From Streptomyces himastatinicus ATCC 53653 (lineage in GTDB: Bacteria > Actinomycetota > Actinomycetes > Streptomycetales > Streptomycetaceae), in the NCBI RefSeq assembly GCF_000158915.1, contig NZ_GG657754.1, positions 8,736,414 through 8,800,413 of the forward strand: a DNA stretch of 64,000 nucleotides, given 5' to 3'. Made by a program: the position numbers and the translations under genes. The notes under the pieces are model-generated. The model was given only the letters and a program-made list of their open reading frames with translations, was not told where the DNA came from and ran no database searches. How positions within the stretch are numbered: the first letter of the stretch is position 1; every line of letters starts with the position of its first letter. Below are positions 7,944 to 15,949 of this stretch, piece after piece.

Positions 7944-8455
7944 AGCTCAGCGGGGGACGGCTGGTCCTCGGCGTCGGCATCGGATGGGCACGGCAGGAGT
8001 ACGAGGCACTCGGGATCCCGTTCCACCTGCGGGGCAAGCTGACCGACCAACACCTGCAGCAGATACGGACCGCCTGGGAGGACGACGCGGACCACAGCAG
8101 TGGTGGCATACCGATCTGGGTCGGCGGCATGAGCGACGCCGCACTGCGCCGGGCGGTTCGGTACGGCGAGGCGTGGCATCCGGCCTGATTCACTCTCAGC
8201 TGGCTGCGGGAGGCGATGGAACGGATGCGGAGTGCCGCTGAGGAGCAGGGAAGGCCCGTACCCGCCCTGGCCCCGCGCGTGGTGCTACGCCTCACCGACA
8301 CACCGGTCACCCGTCCCGATCGGCCGGTCGGTGAGGGCACGATCGATCAGGTCATGGCCGACATCGAACAGCTGCGCCTGCTCGGCTCCGAGTCCGTCCT
8401 GCTGGACCCCTACAACGGCGATCCGGCCGAGACATACGGTGCCGACCCCTTGTCG
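7944..8455 (+). pseudogene. F420-dependent luciferase-like oxidoreductase fragment
   Basis: The plus-strand frame begins abruptly at LSGGRLVLGVGIGWARQEYEALG, the internal strand of LLM-class flavin oxidoreductases. It continues through GIPIWVGGMSDAALRRAVRYGEAWHPA and meets an in-frame TGA near 8187. The same frame then runs on as SWLREAMERMRSAAEEQGRP to DIEQLRLLGSESVLLDPYNGDP, the usual C-terminus. It lacks its N-terminal 60-80 residues, has an internal deletion before GGIPIWVGG and carries a nonsense codon. It is not functional. Confidence 0.72.
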
Positions 8456-8464
8456 CGTGACCCG

Positions 8465-8517
8465 GGCGGGCTCGGCCTTCCGCCGAGCCCGCCACGCCGG
8501 CTCCATACCGGAGCCGG
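8465..8517 (-). terminator. Tandem hairpins downstream of the GH62 gene
   Basis: Two perfect hairpins sit 16 bases past the arabinofuranosidase stop. One has a 12-bp stem (8465-8476 with 8482-8493, loop CTTCC). The other has an 8-bp stem (8497-8504 with 8510-8517, loop ATACC). Both are GC-rich, as expected for Streptomyces terminators. Confidence 0.75.
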
Positions 8518-8532
8518 ACTCGTGTCACGCCG

Positions 8533-10002
8533 TCAGCGCTGCAGTGTCAGCAGACCCGGACGGTAGGGCAGGAGGCCGTAGTCGCCGCCGGAGTTGGGGC
8601 TGCGCCCTTGGTAGAGCAACTGCAGATGGCAGGGATCGACGGTCATGGTCTGGTCGGGGCCGGTACGGATCAGTTCGCCATGGCTGATGTCGTTGGTCCA
8701 GGTGGCGCCACTGTTGGCCTTGCCGGCGAAGGGGTTGCTCTCGGTCGCGGCCTGGGGTGTCCATGAGCCGTTCAGACTGGTGGCCGTGAACGAGCGGAAG
8801 TAGCGGTGGCCCTGCGAGCCGATCGCCTCGACGATCATGAGGTAGCGGTTCTGGCCCTGTAGCTTGTAAACCTGCGGGGCTTCGAACAGGTTGTTCGTCG
8901 TATCGCTCATGATCACTGTCGAGGTCGTGCCGAAGCTGCCCGGGAAGTTCCCGATCGGCATACTGGCCCGGTAGATCTTGCCGTTGTCACCGGCGAAGAA
9001 CAGGTACATGTTCGTCCCGTCACCGATGAGCGTCTGGTCGATGGGTCCTGTTCCGGAGCCGGGGATGCTTCCGGAGAAGAGCACCTGCTGGGATGACCAG
9101 CCATTCGGGTTGGTGGGGTCGCTCGACGTCCGGTAGGAGAAGGCGGTCCCGCCCCACTGGTAGGCGAGCACCCAGATGTTCTTCGGCGCGAAGTAGAAGA
9201 GCGTGGGCGCGACGGTGGAAGCCGGCATCGTGTTCTGGCTGGCCGAGGCCATCTCCGACCAATTGGTGAACAGGCCGAAGTTCATCGAACCCCAACGCGT
9301 CCCCGTGTCGTGCGTCGTCGCATAGACGAGTTGCCTGCCGTTGTAGGGGACGACGGTGAAGTCCTTGAGTGAGACCCACCCCGGCTTGGGCTGCGCCAGC
9401 GCGCCCGTTGATGTCCAGCGGTATGTCGACGGAAGATCGCACGGGCCGGAGGTGTCGCCGCCGACCTTGACGAGCTGCCACTGCTGGTTGGTGCCGCCCC
9501 AGTCGTCGTACTGGACGGTGTTCGCGTTGTCGGCGGTGGAGGCGCCCTGTACTTCGAGGGCCTTGTTGCTGTGGCGCGAGATGAACCTCACGTAGCCATC
9601 CGAGCTGTCGGCCAGCCGCCACTGCTGGTTGGTGCCGTTCAGGTCGGCCCACTGGACGATCGAGCCGCCGTTCGCGGTGGACCAGTTGGAGACGTCCAGC
9701 ACCTTGCCCGAGTGGCGGGACTTGATGCGGTAGTAGCCGTCTCCGGAATCGACGAACTGCCACTGCTGCTGCTTCTGATCGTTCCTGGTCCACTGGGTGA
9801 TGCGGGCGCCGTCGTCGGTCGCCATGTTGTAGACATCCAGGGCCTTGCCGCTGTTGCGGTTGACCAGCACATACGAGGCGTTGGGGTCTACGGTCGCCGC
9901 GCCGGCGGGCTGGGCACCGAGGAAGGTGGCCACGAGCAGCAAGGGCGCAAGGACGGCGAGTAAGCGTCTTGGACGGACCGGGGACGGGTGGCGAAACCAC
10001 AT
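8533..10002 (-). CDS. Secreted CBM13-GH62 alpha-L-arabinofuranosidase
   Basis: The 489-residue extracellular enzyme has a signal peptide of about 35 residues ending QPAGAA. A ricin-type CBM13 domain (about 38-180) has three QW-like repeats (KQQQWQF, TNQQWRL, TNQQWQL). The GH62 five-bladed propeller (about 190-489) opens CDLPSTYRWTSTGALAQPKPGW and contains SLKDFTVVPYNG, GSMNFGLFTNW and FEAPQVYKL. GH62 enzymes release arabinose side chains from xylan. The gene is divergent from the xylanase, sharing a 0.8-kb control region. Its CBM13 closely resembles that of the esterase at 12259, pointing to domain shuffling. Confidence 0.93.
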   Translation of the reverse strand: MWFRHPSPVRPRRLLAVLAPLLLVATFLGAQPAGAATVDPNASYVLVNRNSGKALDVYNMATDDGARITQWTRNDQKQQQWQFVDSGDGYYRIKSRHSGKVLDVSNWSTANGGSIVQWADLNGTNQQWRLADSSDGYVRFISRHSNKALEVQGASTADNANTVQYDDWGGTNQQWQLVKVGGDTSGPCDLPSTYRWTSTGALAQPKPGWVSLKDFTVVPYNGRQLVYATTHDTGTRWGSMNFGLFTNWSEMASASQNTMPASTVAPTLFYFAPKNIWVLAYQWGGTAFSYRTSSDPTNPNGWSSQQVLFSGSIPGSGTGPIDQTLIGDGTNMYLFFAGDNGKIYRASMPIGNFPGSFGTTSTVIMSDTTNNLFEAPQVYKLQGQNRYLMIVEAIGSQGHRYFRSFTATSLNGSWTPQAATESNPFAGKANSGATWTNDISHGELIRTGPDQTMTVDPCHLQLLYQGRSPNSGGDYGLLPYRPGLLTLQR

Positions 10003-10430
10003 CAGAGGGCCTCCTTTGGGGGCGGGGGTGAGGTGACCCCGATGAACCGCGGCCCGGACGTGCCGGGGGGCGGGTCAATCTCGGAACGTTTCGAAGAATT
10101 TCCGGAAGCTTTGACGCCACAAGCTAGGAATGTGGGGACCTCTGGTCAAGGCCTGTCGCCGAATCTGTCCACAAACAGCGCCTCCCCTTTGGGCTTGGCA
10201 AGCTGTCGCGCCGACCGGTAGCGCTCCGGAGTTTGCGATGCAGCTCGCCACTCCAAGGCGTACACGCGGAGGAGGGAAGCCGAGCAAGCGGCGTCCGCAC
10301 ACTCGTCCCGGCCCCGGCCCCGGCCCCAGCCCTACGGCATCCGCCGACGGCGGCGCCGGGGGTTCGCCGTCCGGCTCGCCGGATTCCGGAAAGTTTCGGG
10401 CGAGGAACGGAAACTTCTTCTGCGGGGAGT

Positions 10431-10450
10431 ATTGACGATCCATCGTCAAT
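10431..10450. promoter_or_regulatory. Perfect 9-bp inverted repeat, candidate operator for the xylan genes
   Basis: ATTGACGAT at 10431-10439 is repeated in inverse orientation at 10442-10450, separated by CC. The 20-base palindrome is AT-richer than its surroundings and lies about 350 bases before the xylanase ATG and 430 before the GH62 start. It contains TTGAC, so it may overlap a -35 element. Confidence 0.5.
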
Positions 10451-10482
10451 CCTTCAATCTCCCTGCCGGAGAACCCGCCATA

Positions 10483-10498
10483 GTTCGAGATATCGAAC
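10483..10498. promoter_or_regulatory. Second palindrome upstream of the xylanase gene
   Basis: GTTCGA at 10483-10488 and TCGAAC at 10493-10498 flank GATA. It sits 33 bases beyond the larger palindrome, about three helical turns, so both may bind one regulator. No regulator gene is adjacent. Confidence 0.35.
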
Positions 10499-10796
10499 CA
10501 CATTGGCCCTGAGCAATCTGTGCTGCACGGCAGATCCACGCACAGCTGAACGACAGATCCGCGCACCAGAGCACCTGCGCCACCTCGTTTCGTTCCGGTG
10601 GGGTTCGCACCAGCGCCCCTGGCTCTTCGCGCAGTTGGAGAGGTACGCGACGCCGCGTGGCGGTCCCCCGGCTGAGCCGCGATGGAGGAGCCCCATGCCT
10701 GTGTCGAAACACCGCCGTCCGGCTGCCGAGTGGGAGCGGACGACGCATTCCCCCGCGCTTCAGTCCTTCCGTGATTTCTACCTTGGAGGCATAGTC

Positions 10797-12227
10797 ATGG
10801 GCTCGTATGCCCTTCCCGGACCCGCTATCCGCCGGAAGATCCGCGGCCTGCTGTTAGCGCTGGTCGTCGGCGTCCTCGGTGCGGTCGCCGCACTGGTCGC
10901 GCCGCCGACCGCACAGGCCGCGGAGAACACGCTCGGCGCCGCGGCGGCGCAGAGCGGCCGCTACTTCGGCACCGCCATCGCCTCGGGTAGGCTGGGCGAC
11001 TCGGCGTACACGACGATCGCGGGCCGTGAGTTCAACTCGGTGACGGCCGAGAACGAGATGAAGATCGACGCCACCGAACCGCAGCGAGGCCAGTTCAACT
11101 TCACCGCCGGTGACCGCGTCTACAACTGGGCGGTGCAGAACGGCAAGCAGGTGCGCGGCCACACCCTGGCCTGGCACTCCCAGCAGCCCGGCTGGATGCA
11201 GAGCCTCAGCGGCAGCACGCTGCGCCAGGCGATGATCGACCACATCAAGGGCGTGATGGCCCACTACAAGGGCAAGATCGCCCAGTGGGACGTCGTGAAC
11301 GAGGCCTTCGCCGACGGCAGTTCGGGAGCCCGGCGCGACTCCAACCTGCAACGCACCGGCAACGACTGGATCGAGGTCGCCTTCCGCACCGCGCGTGCCG
11401 CCGACCCGGCAGCCAAGCTCTGCTACAACGACTACAACGTCGAGAACTGGACCTGGGCCAAAACCCAGGCCATGTACTCCATGGTCCGAGACTTCAAGCA
11501 GCGCGGCGTGCCGATCGACTGCGTCGGCTTCCAGTCGCACTTCAACAGCGGCAGCCCCTACAACAGCAACTTCCGCACCACCCTGCAGAACTTCGCCGCC
11601 CTCGGCGTCGACGTGGCCATCACCGAACTCGACATCCAGGGCGCCTCGGCCACGACCTACGCCAACGTGACCAACGACTGCCTGGCCGTCCCGCGCTGCC
11701 TCGGCATCACCGTCTGGGGTGTGCGCGACACCGACTCCTGGCGACCGGAGCACACGCCGCTGCTGTTCAACGGCAACGGCAGCAAGAAGCCTGCGTACAC
11801 CGCCGTCCTCAACGCACTCAACGGCGGGTCCCCTACGCCCCCTTCGGATTCCGGACCGATCAAGGGCGTCGGCTCGGGCCGGTGTCTGGACGTGCCCGAC
11901 ACCAGTACCACCGACGGCACCCAGCTCCACCTGTGGGACTGCCACAACGGCACCAACCAGCAGTGGACGTACACCACCGCCGGCGAGCTCAGGGCCTACG
12001 GCAACAAGTGCCTGGACGCCGCCGGCACCGGCAGCGGCACCAAAGTCCAGATCTACAGCTGCTGGGGCGGCGACAACCAGAAATGGCGCCTCAACTCGGA
12101 CGGATCCATCGTGGGTGTCCAGTCCGGCCTCTGCCTCGACGCCGTCGCAGGCGGCACCGCCAACGGCACCCTGATCCAGCTCTACTCCTGCTCGAATGGC
12201 AGCAACCAACGCTGGACCCGCACCTGA
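10797..12227 (+). CDS. xlnA: Secreted GH10 endo-1,4-beta-xylanase with C-terminal CBM13
   Basis: The 476-residue protein starts at ATG 10797, seven bases after TTGGAGG; the long upstream reading frame is not coding. A signal peptide ends near APPTAQAA (residue 41-42). The GH10 barrel spans about 45-342, with acid/base Glu169 in WDVVNEAF and nucleophile Glu277 in ITELDIQG. A short PTPPSDSG linker leads to a CBM13 (about 355-476) with three GTNQQW/GDNQKW/GSNQRW repeats. Length, numbering and sequence follow S. lividans XlnA closely from memory. It cleaves the xylan backbone outside the cell. The esterase gene starts 31 bases downstream, so they are likely cotranscribed. Confidence 0.96.
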   Translation: MGSYALPGPAIRRKIRGLLLALVVGVLGAVAALVAPPTAQAAENTLGAAAAQSGRYFGTAIASGRLGDSAYTTIAGREFNSVTAENEMKIDATEPQRGQFNFTAGDRVYNWAVQNGKQVRGHTLAWHSQQPGWMQSLSGSTLRQAMIDHIKGVMAHYKGKIAQWDVVNEAFADGSSGARRDSNLQRTGNDWIEVAFRTARAADPAAKLCYNDYNVENWTWAKTQAMYSMVRDFKQRGVPIDCVGFQSHFNSGSPYNSNFRTTLQNFAALGVDVAITELDIQGASATTYANVTNDCLAVPRCLGITVWGVRDTDSWRPEHTPLLFNGNGSKKPAYTAVLNALNGGSPTPPSDSGPIKGVGSGRCLDVPDTSTTDGTQLHLWDCHNGTNQQWTYTTAGELRAYGNKCLDAAGTGSGTKVQIYSCWGGDNQKWRLNSDGSIVGVQSGLCLDAVAGGTANGTLIQLYSCSNGSNQRWTRT

Positions 12228-12258
12228 TGGGACCTGCCACAAGCGAAAGGGTGAATCG

Positions 12259-13665
12259 ATGAAGACCTACGGTGCGGCTTCCCACGCCCCTCCACGAAGA
12301 CATCGCTGGTGGTCCCGGGTCGCCGCCGTGGTAGCGACGACGCTCGCGATCGGCATGCTCGCCGCGGTGAATCCGGCGCCCGCCGAGGCGGCGACGGTGG
12401 ACACCCATGCGTGGTATGTCCTGGTCAATCGCAACAGCGGCAAGGCGCTGGACGTCTCTGGCGCGTCCACCGCCGACGGCGCGCGGGTCAGCCAGTGGAC
12501 GCGCAACGACGGAGCCAACCAGCAGTGGCAGTTCGTGGACTCCGGCGACGGCTTCTACCGCCTCAAGGCCCGGCATGCGGACAAGGTTCTCGACGTGGCC
12601 GGCGCCTCGACCGCAGACGGTGCCGCAATCCAGCAGTGGGCCGACCACAACGGGGACAATCAGCAGTTCCGCCTGGCCGACTCCGACGCGGGCCACGTCC
12701 GGCTGATCAACCGCACCAGCAGCAAGGCGGTGGAGGTGCAAGGCGCCTCCACCGCCGACGGCGGCAACGTCGTCCAGTACACCGACTGGGGCGGCGCCAA
12801 CCAGCAATGGCAGATGATCAAGCTATCGTCCGGTGGCGGTGGCGGTGGCGGTGGCGGTGGCGGTGGCGGTGGCGGTGGCGGATGCGGCAGCGCCCCGACT
12901 CTGACGAGCGGTACGCACACGATTCAGAGCGGCGGCAAGAGCCGCAGCTTCATCCTCAGAGTTCCTGCCAACTACGACAACAGCCACCGCTACCGGCTGA
13001 TCTTCGCGTTCCACTGGCGGGGTGGAACCGCCGGCGACGTCGCCTCGGGCGGCACGAGCGGGAACGCCTGGTCCTACTACGGCCAACAGGAACAGTCGAA
13101 CAACGGCGCGATCCTCGTTGCCCCCCAGGGCCTCGGCAACGGCTGGGCCAATTCGGGCGGTGAGGACATCACCTTCGTCGACGACATGATCCGGCGGATC
13201 GAGGGCGGCCTCTGTGTCAACCCGGCACAGCGCTTCGCCACGGGATTCAGCTGGGGCGGCGGTATGAGCTACGCACTCGCATGCAGCCGGGCGAACGTCT
13301 TCAGGGCCGTCGCGGTCATATCCGGTGCTGAGATCAGCGGCTGCAGTGGCGGCACCCAGCCCATCGCCTACTTCGGAATCCACGGGGTCAGCGACTCCGT
13401 CCTCAACATCGCGCAAGGACGGTCCCTGCGCGACAGGTTCGTCCGCAACAACGGCTGCGCCGCCCAGAGCCCGCGCGAGCCCGCGCCGGGCAGCCGAACG
13501 CACATCACCACCACCTACTCCGGCTGCCGTGCCGGATACCCGGTCCAGTGGGCCGCGTTCGACGGAGGCCACGCACCGGGTCCGGTCGACGGCTCCGGCG
13601 GCGACAACGGCGCCGCCACCTGGACCAAAGCAGAGATCTGGAGGTTCTTCGCACAGTTCCAGTGA
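12259..13665 (+). CDS. Secreted CBM13-polyglycine-CE1 (feruloyl/acetyl xylan) esterase
   Basis: The 468-residue protein starts at ATG 12259 behind CGAAAGGG. Its signal peptide ends near PAPAEAA (residue 45). CBM13 covers about 46-190. An uninterrupted 17-glycine linker spans 192-208. The CE1 alpha/beta hydrolase follows with nucleophile Ser331 in GFSWGGG and FDGGHAPG supplying the likely His. The serine motif and PHB-depolymerase-like layout suit a feruloyl or acetyl-xylan esterase that removes ester side groups, complementing the xylanase just upstream. Its CBM13 is closer to that of the divergent GH62 gene than to that of the adjacent xylanase. Confidence 0.9.
   Translation: MKTYGAASHAPPRRHRWWSRVAAVVATTLAIGMLAAVNPAPAEAATVDTHAWYVLVNRNSGKALDVSGASTADGARVSQWTRNDGANQQWQFVDSGDGFYRLKARHADKVLDVAGASTADGAAIQQWADHNGDNQQFRLADSDAGHVRLINRTSSKAVEVQGASTADGGNVVQYTDWGGANQQWQMIKLSSGGGGGGGGGGGGGGGGGCGSAPTLTSGTHTIQSGGKSRSFILRVPANYDNSHRYRLIFAFHWRGGTAGDVASGGTSGNAWSYYGQQEQSNNGAILVAPQGLGNGWANSGGEDITFVDDMIRRIEGGLCVNPAQRFATGFSWGGGMSYALACSRANVFRAVAVISGAEISGCSGGTQPIAYFGIHGVSDSVLNIAQGRSLRDRFVRNNGCAAQSPREPAPGSRTHITTTYSGCRAGYPVQWAAFDGGHAPGPVDGSGGDNGAATWTKAEIWRFFAQFQ
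12832..12881 (+). repeat. Hexanucleotide (GGTGGC)8 microsatellite
   Basis: Eight perfect copies of GGTGGC plus two bases encode the Gly linker between the lectin and esterase domains. Because the unit is six bases, copy-number slippage would change linker length by two residues without breaking the frame. Confidence 0.95.
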
Positions 13666-13679
13666 CACGCCCGCACCAC

Positions 13680-13713
13680 GGAGTGGAGCCAGGAGCAATC
13701 CTGGCTCCACTCC
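13680..13713 (+). terminator. Strong terminator of the xylanase-esterase operon
   Basis: A perfect 15-bp stem (13680-13694 paired with 13699-13713) closes a GCAA tetraloop, starting 15 bases after the esterase stop. This is the strongest hairpin I noticed in the window. Confidence 0.9.
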
Positions 13714-13741
13714 CGTCGACGTCTATCGCACCGCAGCGAGA

Positions 13742-14165
13742 TCCCAGCAAACCTGGCGCGCGTTCCTCCGCGCGCAGGCCCACACTCTGCCCGCCCGCGA
13801 TTTCATGCACGTGGAGACCATCTCCCTCAGACGTCTCCATGTCTTTTTCGTCATGGAGATCGTCACCCGGCGCGTTCACGTTCTGGGTGTCACTGCCCAC
13901 CCGACCGGGGCATGGGTCACCCAGCTCGCCCGCAATCTGCTCATGGACCTCGGCGACAGGGCTGGGTGCTTCCGTTCCTCATCCATGGTGGCCGGGGACA
14001 GCAAGTTCACCGCCGCTTCCAACGCCGTCTTCGCCGGCAACGGCACAGCCGTCATCCCGACGCGCCGCTCGGCGAGTAGTACGCCTGGCGGGAGATGCGC
14101 CGACGGCAGTCCTCGGAGCGGATCTGTGTCGAGCACGCCAACGCCGAATTGAACGGCACTATCGA
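13742..14165 (+). pseudogene. Transposase/integrase core fragments, two different elements joined
   Basis: From 13742 the frame reads TWRAFLRAQ, then HVETISLRRLHVFFVMEIVTRRVHVLGVTAHPTGAW and LARNLLMDLGDRAG to VFAGNGTAVIP. This is a DDE integrase-core transposase with a degraded second Asp region (AGDSKFT). After about 14088 a different transposase tail follows, EMRRRQSSERICVEHANAEL, out of frame. The same integrase family recurs as remnants at 20.9, 44.9 and, more distantly, 42.8 and 47.5 kb. Confidence 0.7.
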
Positions 14166-14188
14166 GGCGTTGCGGGATGATGGTCGAC

Positions 14189-14370
14189 CGTGCTACGGCG
14201 ACTGGGCTACCTGGCTGTGACCCACGCGTTCGCCGCGCTGCGGCTGCTACCGATGAGCGACCGCGACAAGGACGCGGAGATCCTTGCCCTGCGCCACCAG
14301 CTGATGGTGCTGGAGCGGCAACTTGGTAAGGAGAGGGTGCGGTTCACTCCAACCGACCGGGCGTTCCCGG
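14189..14370 (+). pseudogene. Integrase-type transposase N-terminal fragment
   Basis: The frame encodes LGYLAVTHAFAALRLLPMSDRDKDAEILALRHQLMVLERQLG and ends near RFTPTDRAF. This is the conserved start of the same integrase-core transposase family whose core lies upstream, so gene order is inverted relative to an intact copy. It runs out into unrelated sequence at about 14370. Confidence 0.65.
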
Positions 14371-14470
14371 GGCCAGTTTGGGACCACAGGATACGCGGGC
14401 GGCGGGAGCAGCGCAGGCGTGCGGCCTGGGGAGGCCCGGCGCGGACGGGCCTTGCCTGGTCCGCGCCGGG

Positions 14471-14510
14471 GGCGGATCCGCAAGCACGGGGAAATCGTTG
14501 CGGATCCGCC
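14471..14510. repeat. Perfect 13-bp inverted repeat with 14-base spacer
   Basis: GGCGGATCCGCAA at 14471-14483 is matched exactly by its reverse complement at 14498-14510. It lies between a transposase fragment and the orphan peptide gene. It could be a terminator, a folded end of a lost element, or a recombinase site. Confidence 0.7.
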
Positions 14511-14647
14511 TCACCGATGCACCCTCCACAGCGGCACCAGCGCACCGAACGTCATACAACGTCATACCCGGTACGGAACGGTGACCGACGTCACCGGCCA
14601 CTGTGAGGCCCACGCAAACAGCCGCGAGGCGCCCTGCGTATGACGAA

Positions 14648-14676
14648 ACCCTCTCGGCGACAGTGTGGCCGAGGGT
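14648..14676 (-). terminator. Terminator hairpin after the orphan peptide gene
   Basis: GCCGAGGGT at 14668-14676 pairs with ACCCTC-T-CGGC at 14648-14658 with one bulged T and a loop of about nine bases. It begins 37 bases past the peptide stop in its direction of transcription. Confidence 0.6.
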
Positions 14677-14712
14677 CTTCAGGCCTCGAGGATGTTCAGC
14701 CTTTGCGGCTGA

Positions 14713-14925
14713 TCAGACGGCGTTGACGCTGAGGCCTGCCTGGCCGCTCTGCAGGTTCGCCGCACCGTCCACCGTGACGCTGTGACCGGCCAGCTCTGCG
14801 CCGCCGATGCCCTCCAGGTGGCCCGGGTAGCCGCCCTGCAGGGCCAGACCGGCCGCGCCGGCGGCAACGCCGTCCAGGTCGGCGTCGGATATCTCGCGGG
14901 TCTCGATCTGGGCGTTGTAGCTCAT
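14713..14925 (-). CDS. Orphan RiPP/bacteriocin-like precursor peptide, 70 aa
   Basis: From ATG 14925, after a GAAGGAAG ribosome site, a 70-residue peptide is encoded. Its first half (IETREISDADLDGVAAG, residues 7-23) looks like a class II RiPP leader: acidic, with ELxxADLDxV just before small residues where a GG/GA protease would cut. The remaining 47 residues are Gly/Ala-rich (ALQGGYPGHLEGIGGAELAG) and contain no Cys and only four Ser/Thr, so a lanthionine product is unlikely. No modification enzyme, peptidase or transporter lies nearby. It has its own terminator. It may be a small unmodified bacteriocin, a leftover of a cluster, or the substrate of enzymes elsewhere. Confidence 0.6.
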   Translation of the reverse strand: MSYNAQIETREISDADLDGVAAGAAGLALQGGYPGHLEGIGGAELAGHSVTVDGAANLQSGQAGLSVNAV

Positions 14926-15171
14926 AATGCACGCTTCCTTCGTCAGGGATCTCTTGTGTGAGACGACCGGGACCACAACCGCGGTCCGGCATCGGCGCGG
15001 ACTCCGGTACAAGGAGGGCTCTCCGCCCGTACAGAGAAAGAGATCCACGGACATGGAGAGCCCGCGGATCCGACCCGCCGATAATCAGCCGCCTCACTCC
15101 GACTGCGCCACGCGTCCCCCACATGTCACACCCGCAACGAGTCCGGTGACGTATGCCACGTCTCTGTCAGG

Positions 15172-15450
15172 ATGGTGGGCCTGGTGAATGAGGCCGCGAC
15201 GCATGACGAGCGGCTGCGGGACCTGGAAGCGGAAGCGTTCCGCGCCGGGCGGACGCTTGCGGAGCACAGCGAGCAGCTCGCGGAACATCGACTCCCTTGC
15301 TGACGCCATCGGTGTGCCGGGGGACCGGTCGGCGGCACTTGTGGCGCACACTCTGTTGCCACTTGACCACTTCCGCATGCGGCGGCGTATGGAGCCTGAT
15401 GGCGCGACAGATCCGCCCATGACCTTAAAGCCGAACATAAAGGAAAATTG
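15172..15450 (+). pseudogene. Possible frameshifted small gene, unknown
   Basis: From ATG 15172 a 43-codon frame (NEAATHDERLRDLEAEAFRA, then TLAEHSEQLAEHR) stops at 15301. The adjacent frame continues with equally gene-like sequence (NIDSLADAIGVPGDRSAALV, then HTLLPLDHFRMRRRM). Together they could be one helix-rich protein with a frameshift near 15290. I do not recognise the family. It ends just before the tRNA-like scar. Confidence 0.3.
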
Positions 15451-15461
15451 CCGCGCCGCTG

Positions 15462-15502
15462 GGGGCAAGGGGGCGCAGGTTCGAATCTTGTCGTCGCGAC
15501 CA
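15462..15502 (+). other. tRNA 3'-end-like sequence, probable attachment-site scar
   Basis: The sequence GCAGGTTCGAATCTTGT at 15475-15491 forms a T-arm (5-bp stem with two G-U pairs, loop TTCGAAT). It is followed by an acceptor-like CGTCGCGA and CCA at 15500-15502. No matching 5' acceptor, D-arm or anticodon arm exists in the preceding 100 bases, so it is not a complete tRNA. Integrating elements often duplicate a tRNA 3' end at one junction, and an integrase fragment lies 0.75 kb away. Confidence 0.5.
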
Positions 15503-15949
15503 GCGTTTTCGCAGGTCGGAGGCCATTTCCGCAGGTAGCGGGAACGGCCTTGACCGTTTCCGGGCTGGGGGCAAGTGGGGCCCTCTGGGGGTCCTCGTGC
15601 TCCCAACTCGCAGACGTGTCAACGGTGCCCGATATGCTCTCTGCATCGAGAGGCGTAAGAACCCCTTGTCGGCTCCTGACCCCCTTCCCGGGTGGGAGCA
15701 CGGCGTCGTGCTCCCCATGCGGCAGGGGTGGGGCAGACCACTGGTGATCTCTCCGGGCCGGTTTCCGCAGGCATCTCGCGCGCGTATGTCTGGTCGCCAT
15801 GGACAGCCTGCGTCAAGGTGCGGCAAAGCCCCTTGGCGTCCGTCGGCAGATAGGGCGCTCCCAGAGTATGAGCGCCGTATCCGGCTCTGTGTCGCCGCAG
15901 TGAGACAGTCCGCGGAGGTCTCACTAGAAGAAAAAGTGTGCCAAGCGGG
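15503..15949. other. Interval with no recognisable gene
   Basis: All frames have shadow-like composition, and the long minus-strand frames read into antisense tRNA sequence. I see no RNA gene, repeat or clear promoter here. Confidence 0.4.

Larger units (their letters stand above)
10003..10796. other. Divergent control region between the GH62 and GH10 genes (no gene)
   Basis: These 794 bases hold no convincing coding frame. They contain several symmetric elements. Around 10086-10112 there is a TTTCGAA/TTTCCGGAA-rich stretch near the GH62 start. A CGGAAAGTTTCGG core lies at 10387-10399 with a GGAAACTT half-site shortly after. Two palindromes are annotated separately. Streptomyces xylanase promoters are known for CGAAACTTTCG-type boxes, which the CGGAAAGTTTCGG core resembles. 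Confidence 0.5.
14371..14712. other. Non-coding interval with two inverted repeats
   Basis: No gene is recognisable here. The interval holds a large inverted repeat at 14471-14510 and the terminator of the minus-strand peptide gene at 14648-14676, both listed separately. Confidence 0.5.
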
